A DNA stretch of 64,000 bases from Pegoplata infirma. Taxonomy: Eukaryota; Arthropoda; Insecta; Diptera; Anthomyiidae. The stretch is from NCBI GenBank assembly GCA_963921195.1, contig OY992537.1:76204894-76268893 (forward strand), in the 5' to 3' direction. The first letter of the stretch is position 1; each line of letters opens with the position of its first letter. A program made the translations under genes and the position numbers. Positions 34,514 through 44,614 of this stretch are shown piece after piece. The notes beneath the pieces were generated by a model, which had not been told where the DNA came from, searched no databases, and saw nothing but the letters and a program-made list of their open reading frames with translations.

Positions 34514-34608
34514 TGAAATCTCGCTCGAACGAGGTTTCGATCATACGGTTGTATATAAAATGATGCAGAACAATATGATCGAAATCCTGTTCGAACAAGA
34601 TTTCACTT
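34514..34608. repeat. Imperfect inverted repeat of 32-bp arms
   Basis: TGAAATCTCGCTCGAACGAG then GTTTCGATCATA mirrors TATGATCGAAATCCTGTTCG then AACAAGATTTCA. Each arm itself contains a TCG(N)CGA dyad. It falls inside an open frame that I do not accept as coding. Confidence 0.6.
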
Positions 34609-34692
34609 TAGAAAACAATGTTTCACAATTTTTGAAAAATTTTCGAAGTCTTAAAAGTTTTTTTAAAGTTCAGAAAAAAACTTTTTTTTGAT

Positions 34693-35162
34693 GTTGGAAT
34701 GCTTTAGGATTTTTTTTTTTTAATTTTCAAATTTCCAAAAAAAAAAAAAAATTTAAAGTCCCAGACACAAAATCTTTTTTTAGCAACTCTTTTTCGGTTT
34801 GTAATTTTTTTTTTTTTAATTTTTGAAGTACCGAGTGTTTGTAGTAAAAAATCATTAAAAAATGTTTTGGGAAAAAAAAAAATTTAATAAAAATTTTCTA
34901 AGTCCTATGAAAAATTCAAACATCGGGATACATATGGAAGTACAAGTCATATATGTGCAAATGTGTATATATCTGAAATTTTTTTTGAAAATTTTCAAAG
35001 TTTTTTTTTGGATTTTTTTTTTGTGTTTTGGAGTAAAAAAATTCAGTTCAAAATTTCAGTTCAAATCATTTTGGATTTTTTTTTCGAAAATTTTATAAGT
35101 CCCAGACATATGTATGTGCAGATGTGTGAATACGTGTTTGCATACATCAGCATATGAAGGTT
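34693..35162. other. Homopolymer-rich sequence
   Basis: Long T and A runs, ACATATG motifs and no defensible gene. Confidence 0.45.
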
Positions 35163-35312
35163 TCTATTTCAAACGTACCACGAAAAAAAAAAAATTGTTG
35201 GATCAAAGTCAAACTTTGAGAGCTTATTGCCCTATATGAAAGTAACAAATCGTGGAACAAAAGTTTTCGTTTTTCGGAAAAATGGGCGAGATAAGCGTGG
35301 TCAAACATGTGT
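35163..35312 (-). repeat. Repeat segment inverted relative to 46.0 kb
   Basis: TTTCAAACGTACCACGAAAA, AAAGTCAAACTTTGAGAGC and ACAAATCGTGGAACAAAAG, ending GTCAAACATG, is the near-exact reverse complement of 46,021-46,170. Confidence 0.85.
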
Positions 35313-36561
35313 AGCATATCACGTGTTGTTGTTGTTGGCAGATGATAGGGTGAAGCATAGCTAAAAGGGCACACTTTTTCAACAGCCTTATTGCTCGTCG
35401 GAGGGGGAGTTCGAAACTTTTGCTGCTTCGTTGCCAACTAGCCACAAACACAAATTTATTTTTACTAGTGTGCATTTTAGAAAGGAAAGAAAAGTAGGAA
35501 ATGGAAACGGACCTGAATTTATAAAGTATATTGAAAAGTTGTAAAAATTGTGTTGTGACATGATGTTATTGTCACAACCATTTTGCCCTCCCAGCCTTGA
35601 TCATAAATAAAAAAAACTGAAAAAGAAATATAGTATGATCCCACATTTTACCACAACGATTCCCCCATAAGTTTTAAATCAAAACAGTATTATTTTAAAT
35701 TATTCAAAAATCATTATGATTTATTTATAAAACAAAATTCATTTAAAAATAAAAACAAAAATTATAGTAGTATTAAAATTAAAATTTAATTTAGAAATAT
35801 TTGATTTTATATAATTCATGGAAAATCAAAAGAAAATTATTTAGTACAAAAAAAAATGATAATAAAATTTTGCAACTATATTTACTTTCTTATATTTAAC
35901 CCGAATGAAATTTTTACGAAAATAAACATTTCCGATAAAAAAATAAAATAAATTTATTTAAAAAAAAAAAGGAAACTAATAAAAAAAAAATATTTAAATA
36001 AAGGGGCAAACTAAAACGCAATAGTGTTTCATGGGTTAAATTTTGGTTTGAACGGTCATTGACCCGAATAGAAAATTCAAAATTTGAATATCGCGAAAAT
36101 ATCGGTTACCAGGAAAAAATTTATTAATAAAATAAATGATATTTATGTGGAATTAAAAATTATGCATTTATATGGAAAAATTAAATTAAATTTTTATTAA
36201 TTTAAACAAAAAAACGTTAATTATTTAATTAAAAATTCAAATGTTAAACTGGTCACCTTATTTTGTGATTTAAATAATTTACAAAAAAAAAATTTAGAAC
36301 AGATGTTCACATAAAAAAACCAAAAAAACTAAATGTTTGTATGTTTAAAAAAAAATGTAATATAAAAAGTATAAACAAACTGAGTTACATAAATACTTGA
36401 TGCTCCCACGACGAAAGTACTTTCGAAGAGTTCTGCATTGATGTTTACGCTCTTAAGCTCACGTTCATTTGTTTATATTGATGAAGCTGGAGTTTAAAAG
36501 AGAAATGTTGCTAACAAATGTTTAACAACATTTTAACAGATCTTAAGAGAATCTGAGTTTC
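35313..36561. other. AT-rich sequence; possible LTR start at 35,561
   Basis: TTGTGACATGATGTTATTGTCACAA near 35,562 is a dyad (TTGTGACA/TGTCACAA) and would suit the start of an LTR. I see no second LTR, primer site or pol frame, so I do not call an LTR element. Confidence 0.35.
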
Positions 36562-37022
36562 CCCAGCAAAAAAAGTGCGGAGTACTTCAATTTGGAGTCC
36601 TTTAAAACTATAACAAATGTAATGAAATACAACAAAAATAACAAAAAACACAAGAAAAAAACACACAAACAGTTTTTTCTACTCCATAAAAAGTTGTTAT
36701 TCAGCACTTAACTCATTACCTTCCGCGACACTCCCATACAAAAGTAAGTAGATATTCAGTAGATAAGAAGTACTCCGAGCTTTCAAACAACTTCCAACTA
36801 CTTCCACGAAGTAGTTCTTATCTACTGAATATCTACTTACATTTGTATGGAGGTGTCGCTATAGGTAATGAGTTAAGTGCTGAATATCTATGTATTGTGG
36901 AGTAGAAAAAACTGTTTGTGTGTTTTTGTCTTGTGTTTTTTGTTATTTTTGTTGTATTTAATTACATTTGTTTTAGTTTTAAAGCACTTCACTGAGAAGT
37001 GGTAATGACTTTTTTTGCAGGG
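36562..37022. mobile_element. Palindromic element with CCC(A/T)GCAAAAAAAGT ends
   Basis: 461 bp. Left CCCAGCAAAAAAAGT mirrors ACTTTTTTTGCAGGG. Arms are near-identical: TACAACAAAAATAACAAAAA, AAACAGTTTTTTCTACTCCA, AGCACTTAACTCATTACC and AGATATTCAGTAGATAAGAA on the left with inverses on the right. Ends resemble the 15,991-17,160 element. Non-coding. Confidence 0.85.
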
Positions 37023-39075
37023 TTCGATTTAAAAGTTGGTTATTTTAAAATTTGTTACTATATTGGAAATTTATACCAGGAAACACTTTTTGCACTTGTA
37101 TGGGGTATTTATTTAAAATAAGGGGAAAAAAGGATATTTTTATATACTAACTTTTGATTTTTATTGAATATTATTTCTTTTAATTAATATTCATGGCAAT
37201 TGCATTAATAAGAGAGAAACCATATACATTATTATACAAATTTACTTATGGCATTGCCATGTCAAATAGATTTAAATGAGCAAAACTAGATCATGTATGT
37301 TTATAATAATGTGTATGGTTATATGGATATCAAAAGCAATTACATTGAACAAACAGAATTTAAAAGAAATTAAAACAAGTGTTTAACACTAACCGACACT
37401 TTTTTTTTTAAATTCAAATTTTAAAAATATTCTTTCTTTTCCTTTTTTAATTAACTTCACTAACGCGAAAAATTATGAGAAAATAATAAAATAATGAAAA
37501 AAATCTAGGAAAAAAAATGAACACTAGGTTATTTCATTTAAAATATTGGTTAAAGGGACACTTTAGGGAAATAATATATTTTATAAAAAAAATTAATTCA
37601 CTAGTTTTGAAATTATTTTTAAAACATCGCGATTTTAGAAATCTTGCATTTATATAAAATTCAAAATTCGAAATTTCGGAAATTAAAACTTTACGAGATT
37701 TTTAGAAAAATTTGTCGAACGGTGTAACTTTTTACTTTAAGCAAAATTCTTTATAAATTTTTTTGAGTTGTTGTTTTTCTTAGGAATTCATGAAAAAGAA
37801 AAAAACTACAAGAAGTTTTTTTTTTTTTAAAGGAACTTTGAAATTTTGCTGATATTTTAAGGCACAAGAAATGTTTATTAAATTTATATTTTTCCGTCGA
37901 AATTTTACCGCACTTTTGGGAATAAAAAAAACTGCCTTTTACGGAATTTTTTGGAATTTAAAGGCACTTTTTTAAAACTTTTTCATTTAAGAATTTTTGA
38001 TTTTCTTTCCCTTTTCTTTTGCACAAATTAACTGCCGCCGAGTTCTTTTAAACACACCGTCACCGCACTTTTAAGAGTTCAACTAATTTGACGATGGTCA
38101 ACTACAGCTTCTTTTGGTGAGAAACAAAAGCTTTCTTCACTAGCAATTATGATTTTGTTGTTTAATTTGTTAATTCCACAATAGGTGCCAAATCTGCATA
38201 AAAGAATATTTTTTTTATGAGATTTTGTCCATTTTTATTTCATATAAAATAATTACCATTTGATTCGGCACAACAAAAAAAATTTGCACACACCACTCCA
38301 GGAAAAATATAGAATTTACTCTGCCAATTAGAGATTTGCCAATTTTAAGGATTTTTTCATGAAATTTTTAATTCAGCCTCTGGACAAAGTCCTCGAATTT
38401 CGAATTCCGTCACATATTAATTTAAACCCTTTTGAAAGGATTTTTTCCTTAAAGGAAAGTGTTTATCCTGTACCAGCAGACCACTGTATAAAATTAATAA
38501 ACACAAACAAAAATGTCTGTTAGAAAAATTAAATAAATTTAATTAATTTCTTTAAGGAAATTAATTTTTACAGGATAAAAAAATACTTACATTTCCAAAA
38601 GGAAACTTATTAAAATTTTAATAAAGGATTAAAACCTTGAAAATCACTTTTAATAAAAACACTTTTAAAAAAAAACTTTAAAAAAAAAACTTTCACTTTT
38701 TAAAGAGCAAACTTTCTTCGTCGACGATTTGGCAAAATAATGGCAGAGAATTCTAATTTTTCTCAAACGAAAGCTCGGTTTCTAATGCGTGAGTTTGCAT
38801 AATTGAGGATCTAACGCTTTTATTCCAAAATCATTTGATTTTATGTATACTCAAATAAAAATTTAAAACATAAATGAGAATAATTACTGACGAAACAAAA
38901 TAAAGGTGGTGAGTTTGTTTGACATTTAGATGGCGTTGAAATATGTGTAAAATTTGAATTATAACATGAATAAATCATGTAAATAAATTTTCTAACCGAA
39001 AAAGATAATAGAAATTTCTGTAAATGAAAAAGAGAATTTTAAAAATAAATTTAAATAAATCTGATGCAAGCGCCA
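37023..39075. other. AT-rich sequence, no gene
   Basis: A slightly less AT-rich patch at 38,030-38,150 (CTGCCGCCGAGTTC, CACACCGTCACCGCAC) has no open frame. No repeat copy recognised. Confidence 0.45.
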
Positions 39076-39079
39076 GTAC

Positions 39080-39435
39080 ACATGGTAAAATTGAGCAATT
39101 TTTGCATGATGTCGCTTTATATTTAATTTTTCTATAGTAATTCAACGATTCTGAAATTTTCGAAACACATCTATTTTATAGTGTTTTGTTTTGGCTATCG
39201 ATTGGCATTATTTGTTTTTGGGAAAAATTCAGAACTATGTCTGAATTTTTCAAATGAAAAATAAAAATCGATGTAGCAAAAAACACGCCATTTTTAATTT
39301 CTTTTAAAAAAATTTTAAATTAAAGTTCATTTCATTCTCTACATCATATCAAATTTTCAGAGAGCAGTTATTTTTGGTTTTCGAGAAAATTGGCTTTAAA
39401 GTTTGAATGTCTTATTTTATTTTCCATATCACTCA
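39080..39435. repeat. Left arm of foldback element holding the LINE
   Basis: Starts ACATGGTAAAATTGAGC and runs to CCATATCACTCA. It continues after the LINE at 44,615-44,725. Together these mirror 45,601-46,022, e.g. GGCTTTAAAGTTTGAATGTC against GACATTCAAACTTTAAAGCC. The opposite arm carries GTGGCGTATGAGTGATATGG, the uninterrupted LINE target. Confidence 0.9.
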
Positions 39436-39568
39436 GGAGGATTCGTTCAACTGTTGACAAGTGTGGACGTGTTTTAATTTATCTCCGTGCTATTAATTGA
39501 ATTTTTGAAATTGTTCGTAATAGGTATTTTTGTAATATTTTCATGACCACATCCAGGAAAATGAAAAT

Positions 39569-40615
39569 ATGGACACAAATGATACCGATTTAATTCGAGG
39601 CTCTGCCTCACCGACTGGTGCTGGTCATAGCACTGGTCTTAGGGTTGCGACCTTGAAGTCCGACCTTGATTCTGGTAGGGGTGCTCAGCCTAATATTGGT
39701 GGTAAAAAGAAAAAGAAACTTAAACCATCAAAGGTCAGGCACAACCAGAGACGGCTTTGTTTGAAAATAATTAACAGACTAAGCCAACTTGATGGAACGA
39801 AGCTCTCCGAACGTGAGAGGGCGTCGCTATCATGGGCGAAAGGAGTCATTGAAGAACAGGACAAACTTTCGGCAATGCGCGCATCTGATAAACAGAGCGC
39901 TGTTTCGGCCTCGTCATCGAAGTCTGGTAAAAGGTTGCGCTCGCCCGACGAGAAACCTTTACCTAAGAGATCTAAGGTGACCGGCAACGTCTGGACTCAG
40001 TCTTTTAGTGAAGTGGTTAAAGGTAACTTCGTTAGGGCTGTGATAAACAGGCAAAATGGGGATTGTAGTATTCCAAGGGACAAGTGGAGTTTAGTTGAAA
40101 CTAAACTAAATGAAATCAACTATAGGCTCCTTGAGAGTATGCCTGATTTTCTACCTACTACTGTCAACGCAGGTTGGTATCAGGGGCGAGTAAAACTCGT
40201 TGCTTTTGGGAACGAAAGATCCGCAGCCGTGTTTAAGGTTGCCATTAGCCAAGTGGGAGAGTTATGGCCTGGAGCCAGACTGGACGTTGTGGAAAAACAT
40301 GATATCCCCTCGCAACCCAGAGCTCATGCATGGATCCCAATGGCTACAAATGACACTGCGGTGATTCTTAAGATGATAAAAGTCTGCAATCCTGACCTTC
40401 CAACTCAGAATTGGCAAATTGCCAGATTGGGTGAGATGGAGGGCGCTCGTCGTCAAGCAGTGGTCTTGGTTAATGAGGAATCGCTTCCGCTTTTAGCCAG
40501 GACTGACGGCATTATTAGATTTGAATTTTTTCATATAAGAGTCAATGTCTACAAGGGCGACCAGAAGACTATTTTGGACGCAGTCGGCTGGGGAGGAGAA
40601 TCTGGAAAAGGTTGA
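39569..40615 (+). CDS. LINE ORF1 protein (DUF4780-like)
   Basis: 348 codons from the first ATG of the element. ORF1 products bind the element RNA and form the ribonucleoprotein used for retrotransposition (family knowledge). The N-terminal ~140 residues are basic and serine-rich, with a KKKKKLKPSK cluster near residues 46-55 that could be a nuclear signal. Residues ~140-335 (TQSFSEVVKGNFVRAVINR, WYQGRVKLVAFGN, KHDIPSQPRAHAWIP) resemble the DUF4780 domain of insect transposon ORF1 proteins. I see no CCHC knuckles, which many I/LOA ORF1 proteins have. The stop at 40,613-40,615 lies inside a +1-shifted open frame (40,539-40,955), so the natural protein may continue there by frameshift, or this copy carries a 1-bp indel. 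Confidence 0.85.
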   Translation: MDTNDTDLIRGSASPTGAGHSTGLRVATLKSDLDSGRGAQPNIGGKKKKKLKPSKVRHNQRRLCLKIINRLSQLDGTKLSERERASLSWAKGVIEEQDKLSAMRASDKQSAVSASSSKSGKRLRSPDEKPLPKRSKVTGNVWTQSFSEVVKGNFVRAVINRQNGDCSIPRDKWSLVETKLNEINYRLLESMPDFLPTTVNAGWYQGRVKLVAFGNERSAAVFKVAISQVGELWPGARLDVVEKHDIPSQPRAHAWIPMATNDTAVILKMIKVCNPDLPTQNWQIARLGEMEGARRQAVVLVNEESLPLLARTDGIIRFEFFHIRVNVYKGDQKTILDAVGWGGESGKG

Positions 40616-40955
40616 TATTCAGCTGGCCGATTCTAGGCTGATGGGAGATGCATCTGGCATTTTTGAAACCGAATCTGGTAACGAATGCGACCTCTGTGAT
40701 GGCATGGAGGATAAAGCCGATGCCACGATGGGTGACATTCAGGACGAGGCCCATGCAGTGAGGAATTCGGAGAGTTCTGTTGCCTCCGATTCAGAACAGA
40801 TGGGATATATATCTGGCTTATTCGAAACCGAATCTGGGGACGAATGCGACCTCTATGATAACACGGAGGATGAAGCCAATAACACGGTGGTGGAAAGGAT
40901 GGTGGAAAAAAAGCAAGATGTTGCGGTTCCTACAAATAAACCTCCATCACTGTAA
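40539..40955 (+). CDS. Acidic repeat frame between ORF1 and ORF2
   Basis: Open frame in the +1 register relative to ORF1, closed by TAA at 40,953-40,955, with a first ATG at 40,545. It encodes two tandem 53-residue acidic repeats (159-bp period, ~40,633-40,791 and ~40,792-40,950). Each contains SG(I/L)FETESG(N/D)ECDL and a following ED-rich part. Differences between the repeats keep the FETESG..ECDL protein pattern, which supports translation in this frame. It overlaps the end of ORF1 by 77 nt and the preferred start of ORF2 by 38 nt. It is either the C-terminal domain of ORF1 reached by frameshift (programmed or from a mutation in this copy) or a separate small protein. I do not recognise the repeat. 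Confidence 0.6.
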   Translation, partial: ESMSTRATRRLFWTQSAGEENLEKVDIQLADSRLMGDASGIFETESGNECDLCDGMEDKADATMGDIQDEAHAVRNSESSVASDSEQMGYISGLFETESGDECDLYDNTEDEANNTVVERMVEKKQDVAVPTNKPPSL

Positions 40956-43900
40956 GGCAGCCTCAGCTGCACTCTTGCTGCGCCTGACGACAGGAGCAGT
41001 TGACTTGGTTTTTATCCAAGAGCCCTGGGTGCGGGGTGGCAGGGTTTGCGGATTGAAGACCCCTGGGTTTAAGTTGGTGGTTGCCAAAGGTGAGGGCTCA
41101 CCAAGAGCCTGCATCTTGGCAAAAAATGGCTTAAATATATTCTTTTTATCAACTTTTAGTGATATGGATGTTACAGCGGCTAGCTTAGAGCTTCATGGGA
41201 AGTCTATTTGGCTCGCCTCTGCGTATTTTCCTAATCCGGGGTCAATACCCCCGGAGAAGGTTGTCGGTCTAATTCGGGAGTCTGAATCTAGGGGACACCA
41301 GTTAGTAGTGTGTTGTGATGCTAATGCACATCATTCGATATGGGGAAGTACAGACACAAATGATAGAGGCGAATCACTTTTGGAGTTTTTGTTAAGCACT
41401 AACCTCTATATTTGTAACAAGGGTGGTGAACCAACTTTCGTTACAAGTACGCGGCAAGAGGTTCTTGACGTAACACTTGTATCAGATACATTGTCTGATA
41501 GAATTGATGACTGGAGAGTTTTGGAAGAGCATTCTTTCTCAGATCATCGCTACATTGAGTTTTTACTCAGGGAGCGTGCCCCAGTTGAGACAGTCTCTAG
41601 AAATCTGAGGAGAACAAACTGGGTGAAATATAGGGAGACTTTTTCTTTGCTTTTGGATGAAGTACCCTTATCTAAACCACATAGTTTGGCGCAAATTGAC
41701 TGTCTGGTTGACCATATAACAAATGTTTGTAATAGGTGCCTGGATGCGTCTTGCCCTTCTGCAAAGCCTAGAGGGAAAAAAAAGCCACCTTGGTGGTCAA
41801 ATGAGTTGCAGACGAGCAGAGATTCCTGCAGAAAGCTCTTTAATAAGGCTAAATTTTCAAGAGCGGACGAGGACTGGTCTGCATACAGGCTGCAACTTAA
41901 GAGTTATAAAAAGATGATCAGAAATGCAAAATGTGATTCTTGGAAAAACTTCTGTGGAAACATAGAAGACGTTTCTGAGGCATCCAGGCTGCGCAAGGTT
42001 CTGGCTTCTTCTCCTTGCACCCTGGGATACCTGAAAGATCCTAATGGGGTGTGGTCTTCCTCCAGTGGAGAGTCGCTGGATCTCCTTTTAAACACGCATT
42101 TTCCGGGCAATTCCATGACGCCGTTTCAAGCTTTGGAACGTTCTGACGCCCAAGCATCTGAAATTGCTTCGGAAATAATAAATATGCCAACATTAATCTG
42201 GGCGATAAAAAGCTTCAGGCCCTATAAATCCCCGGGACCTGATGGTATAATCCCGGCTGAGTTGCAGCAAGTGTCGGACTATATAGCCCCGTTGCTGTAT
42301 AATCTATACACAGCATGCATCAACTGGTCGTACATTCCTTTAAAATGGAGGGATACCAGAGTCGTATTTATCCCGAAGGCTGGGAAAAGTTCCCACACAG
42401 CTCCGAAGGATTTCAGACCAATTAGTCTGTCTTCTTTTTTGTTAAAGACAATGGAACGAATGATAGACTCATATTTGCGTAGAGTGATTGACCCGAGGTT
42501 GCTTTCGACAAAGCAACATGCATACAGCAAGGGACGATCAACGGAAACAGCTCTTCATGAGCTCGTTGGTACCATCGAGAGATCGCTTTCGGTAAAGGAG
42601 TACACTATGGTGGCCTTTCTTGATATTGAGGGGGCTTTTAATAATGTCATCCCAGAATCGATAATATTGGCATTGTCTGGTCTGGGAGTAAAGCGTGAAA
42701 TCGTTTTAATGGTGGAAAGCCTACTTGCCAATAGACGTATAACGTCTGAATTGGGAGCGTCCGTCATATCTCGATTTGTCAATAGGGGCACACCACAAGG
42801 AGGTGTTCTTTCGCCGCTTCTTTGGAACCTGGCACTGAATTCAATGCTACTATCTCTAGAAGCACGTGGTTGTCATGTTGTCGCATATGCTGACGATGTC
42901 GCGATAGCGGTAAAGGGGAAGCATCTGCCAACATTGCGGGACATTCTTCAGGGTTCTCTGAAAGATCTGTCTAAATGGGCAAGAGACTGTGGTCTAGGAG
43001 TTAATCCTAGTAAAACAGAGCTTGTTTTATTTACAAGGAAAAATAAGATTCCTGCTTTTGATCCTATTTCTCTGGACGGTACCGAAATCACCTTCTCAGA
43101 TGGAGCCAAGTATCTTGGAGTATTTCTAGATAGGAAGCTGAATTTCAGGCGTAATATTGAGGAACGGGTGAGAAAAGCAACGATTGCTTTGTATTCCTGT
43201 AAAAGGGCCATTGGAAAACGATGGGGTTTTAGCCCTCAAGTCGTTCATTGGATCTATACAGCAGTGGTGCGTCCAATTTTGCTGTATGGAATCATTGTCT
43301 GGTGGCCTGCTTTAGAAACAAAATCGAACTGTGTCTTTATCACGAAGGTACAGAGAATGGCGTCAATGTGCATCACTGGTGCTCTTCGTACTACACCTAC
43401 GGCTGCATTAGAAATCCTCCTTCACCTGATACCCTTGGACATATTGGGTAGGCAGTATGCAGCTGCGTCGGCAATTCGACTTAATAGCACGCTGCAATGG
43501 AGGAGCAGCGATTGTGGCCATAGCGCGATCTTGAAAAAGATAACAATACCACAAAATGTGGATTGTGCTCCCTCTTTGAGCCTCTTTGAGCGCCACTTTA
43601 CCACTATGATACCATCCAGGGAGTCTTGGATGGGGGATACTCCGGGAAGTGGAGCTACCATAAATTTTTACACAGATGGATCGAGGCTGCACGAACAAGT
43701 GGGCTTTGGGGTCTATTCGGAAGAGCTTGGATTGAGCCTGGCTCGTAGATTGCCAGATCATTGCAGTGTCTACCAGGCAGAGATGCTGGCAATAAAGGAA
43801 GTGGCTGACTGGTTGAGCTGCAATGTCTTGTCTACAACCGCAGTCAACATCTATACTGACAGTCAAGCCGCGGTCAAGTCCCTGGATTCAATGTTTCTGA

Positions 43901-44511
43901 AAACAAGATCTGCCCTTAACTGCCGCACGTCTTTAAATGAGATGGCCAAGCAGTTTAACATACGACTCATATGGGTCCCAGGGCACAGAGACATTCCAGG
44001 GAATTGCAAAGCCGATGAGCTTGCAAGACTAGGAACTACCTTACAGGTTCCAACAGAATTGGAATGTGTTGGTATGCCTCTAGAAACTTGCAAGCAAAAC
44101 CTACGGCTTTGTTCTGCGACGGAGACTAATCAAAGATGGGCAAATGGATGGACGTGTGAGACAACACGACTGATTTGGCCTTCTCTTAATCAGGGGCGCA
44201 CAAGGGAGCTGATATCGCTTCCAAGAGGAGAGATTTCAACGGTGGTTTCTATAATTACCGGACACTGTCTTATAGGGAAGCACGCAGAGCGGTTAAATGT
44301 GCCGTCGAATGACTTTTGCCGAAGTTGCATGGATGAAGAGGAGTTGGAAACTATCGAACACTTTATTTGCCATTGCCCGGCACTTTCTGGTCAGCGACTT
44401 GCTTCACTGGGATCTAGGGAGCTGTACGATCTTTCAGATTTGTCGGATGTCAAAATTCAACATCTAAGGAGTTTCATAAGAAGCTCAAACTGGTTTAACG
44501 ACAGGGACTAG
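40918..44511 (+). CDS. LINE ORF2: APE endonuclease, reverse transcriptase, RNase H, CCHC
   Basis: 1197 residues from the ATG at 40,918. The frame is open from an earlier ATG at 40,780, but those 46 residues are the out-of-frame translation of the acidic repeat, and the endonuclease begins MLRFLQINLHHCKAA. Endonuclease: QEP 34-36, DANAHH from 134, SDH 208-210. Reverse transcriptase: KDFRP 497-501, catalytic D569 in FLDIEGAF, GTPQGG 624-629, YADD 657-660. RNase H: D920 (YTDGS), E955, D981, H1023 (VPGHRD), D1033, the complete DEDHD set. C-terminal CCHC finger: C1134, C1137, H1148, C1153. The protein nicks target DNA and reverse-transcribes the element RNA there (target-primed reverse transcription, nuclear). 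No stops or frameshifts. Confidence 0.93.
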   Translation: MLRFLQINLHHCKAASAALLLRLTTGAVDLVFIQEPWVRGGRVCGLKTPGFKLVVAKGEGSPRACILAKNGLNIFFLSTFSDMDVTAASLELHGKSIWLASAYFPNPGSIPPEKVVGLIRESESRGHQLVVCCDANAHHSIWGSTDTNDRGESLLEFLLSTNLYICNKGGEPTFVTSTRQEVLDVTLVSDTLSDRIDDWRVLEEHSFSDHRYIEFLLRERAPVETVSRNLRRTNWVKYRETFSLLLDEVPLSKPHSLAQIDCLVDHITNVCNRCLDASCPSAKPRGKKKPPWWSNELQTSRDSCRKLFNKAKFSRADEDWSAYRLQLKSYKKMIRNAKCDSWKNFCGNIEDVSEASRLRKVLASSPCTLGYLKDPNGVWSSSSGESLDLLLNTHFPGNSMTPFQALERSDAQASEIASEIINMPTLIWAIKSFRPYKSPGPDGIIPAELQQVSDYIAPLLYNLYTACINWSYIPLKWRDTRVVFIPKAGKSSHTAPKDFRPISLSSFLLKTMERMIDSYLRRVIDPRLLSTKQHAYSKGRSTETALHELVGTIERSLSVKEYTMVAFLDIEGAFNNVIPESIILALSGLGVKREIVLMVESLLANRRITSELGASVISRFVNRGTPQGGVLSPLLWNLALNSMLLSLEARGCHVVAYADDVAIAVKGKHLPTLRDILQGSLKDLSKWARDCGLGVNPSKTELVLFTRKNKIPAFDPISLDGTEITFSDGAKYLGVFLDRKLNFRRNIEERVRKATIALYSCKRAIGKRWGFSPQVVHWIYTAVVRPILLYGIIVWWPALETKSNCVFITKVQRMASMCITGALRTTPTAALEILLHLIPLDILGRQYAAASAIRLNSTLQWRSSDCGHSAILKKITIPQNVDCAPSLSLFERHFTTMIPSRESWMGDTPGSGATINFYTDGSRLHEQVGFGVYSEELGLSLARRLPDHCSVYQAEMLAIKEVADWLSCNVLSTTAVNIYTDSQAAVKSLDSMFLKTRSALNCRTSLNEMAKQFNIRLIWVPGHRDIPGNCKADELARLGTTLQVPTELECVGMPLETCKQNLRLCSATETNQRWANGWTCETTRLIWPSLNQGRTRELISLPRGEISTVVSIITGHCLIGKHAERLNVPSNDFCRSCMDEEELETIEHFICHCPALSGQRLASLGSRELYDLSDLSDVKIQHLRSFIRSSNWFNDRD

Positions 44512-44614
44512 TAGGGAAACCTATTACGATCCCGTGGTATCACAATGGACCTCAGAGTCTACGTGTGTTGACGTAAAACGTCAGCAGCCACTTACAACCT
44601 AACCTAACCTAACC
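44512..44614 (+). other. LINE 3' UTR and (AACCT)n tail
   Basis: Contains GACGTAAAACGTC (imperfect dyad GACGT/ACGTC) within GTGTTGACGTAAAACGTCAG, then CAGCCACTTACAACCTAACC. The tail has four AACCT/AACC units before the target duplication. The same dyad and tail are kept in copies at 21.7, 53.8 and 55.7 kb even where coding parts have decayed, as expected for the recognition site of the reverse transcriptase (inference). Confidence 0.8.

Larger units (their letters stand above)
39436..44614 (+). mobile_element. Full-length LINE with APE, RT, RNase H and CCHC
   Basis: 5.18-kb non-LTR retrotransposon flanked by the 9-bp direct repeat TATCACTCA (39,427-39,435 and 44,615-44,623). It has a 133-nt 5' leader, ORF1, an acidic second frame, intact ORF2 and a ~100-nt 3' tail ending in (AACCT)n. 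An endonuclease plus RNase H ORF2 with a terminal CCHC places it in the I/LOA/R1-type supergroup; LOA-like is my best guess. All essential ORF2 motifs are present, so it could be mobile, except for a possible frameshift between ORF1 and the acidic frame. Related copies lie at 21.7, 51.9-53.8 and 55.4 kb. Confidence 0.93.

Noticed and set aside
34320..34691. 123-residue plus-strand frame
   Set aside because: It overlaps a second shifted frame, lies in AT-rich repeat DNA, and contains an imperfect inverted repeat. No motif recognised.
35561..38900. Possible LTR retrotransposon starting TGTTGTGACATGATG
   Set aside because: No matching second LTR, primer-binding site or gag/pol frame was found in the following 3 kb.
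40780..40917. Upstream ATG extension of ORF2 (46 residues)
   Set aside because: These codons are the off-frame reading of the acidic repeat frame. The endonuclease domain starts at the ATG at 40,918.
44600..44614. Telomeric TTAGG tract
   Set aside because: Only about four pentamers at a LINE 3' end, repeated at other LINE ends. It is the element tail, not a telomere.
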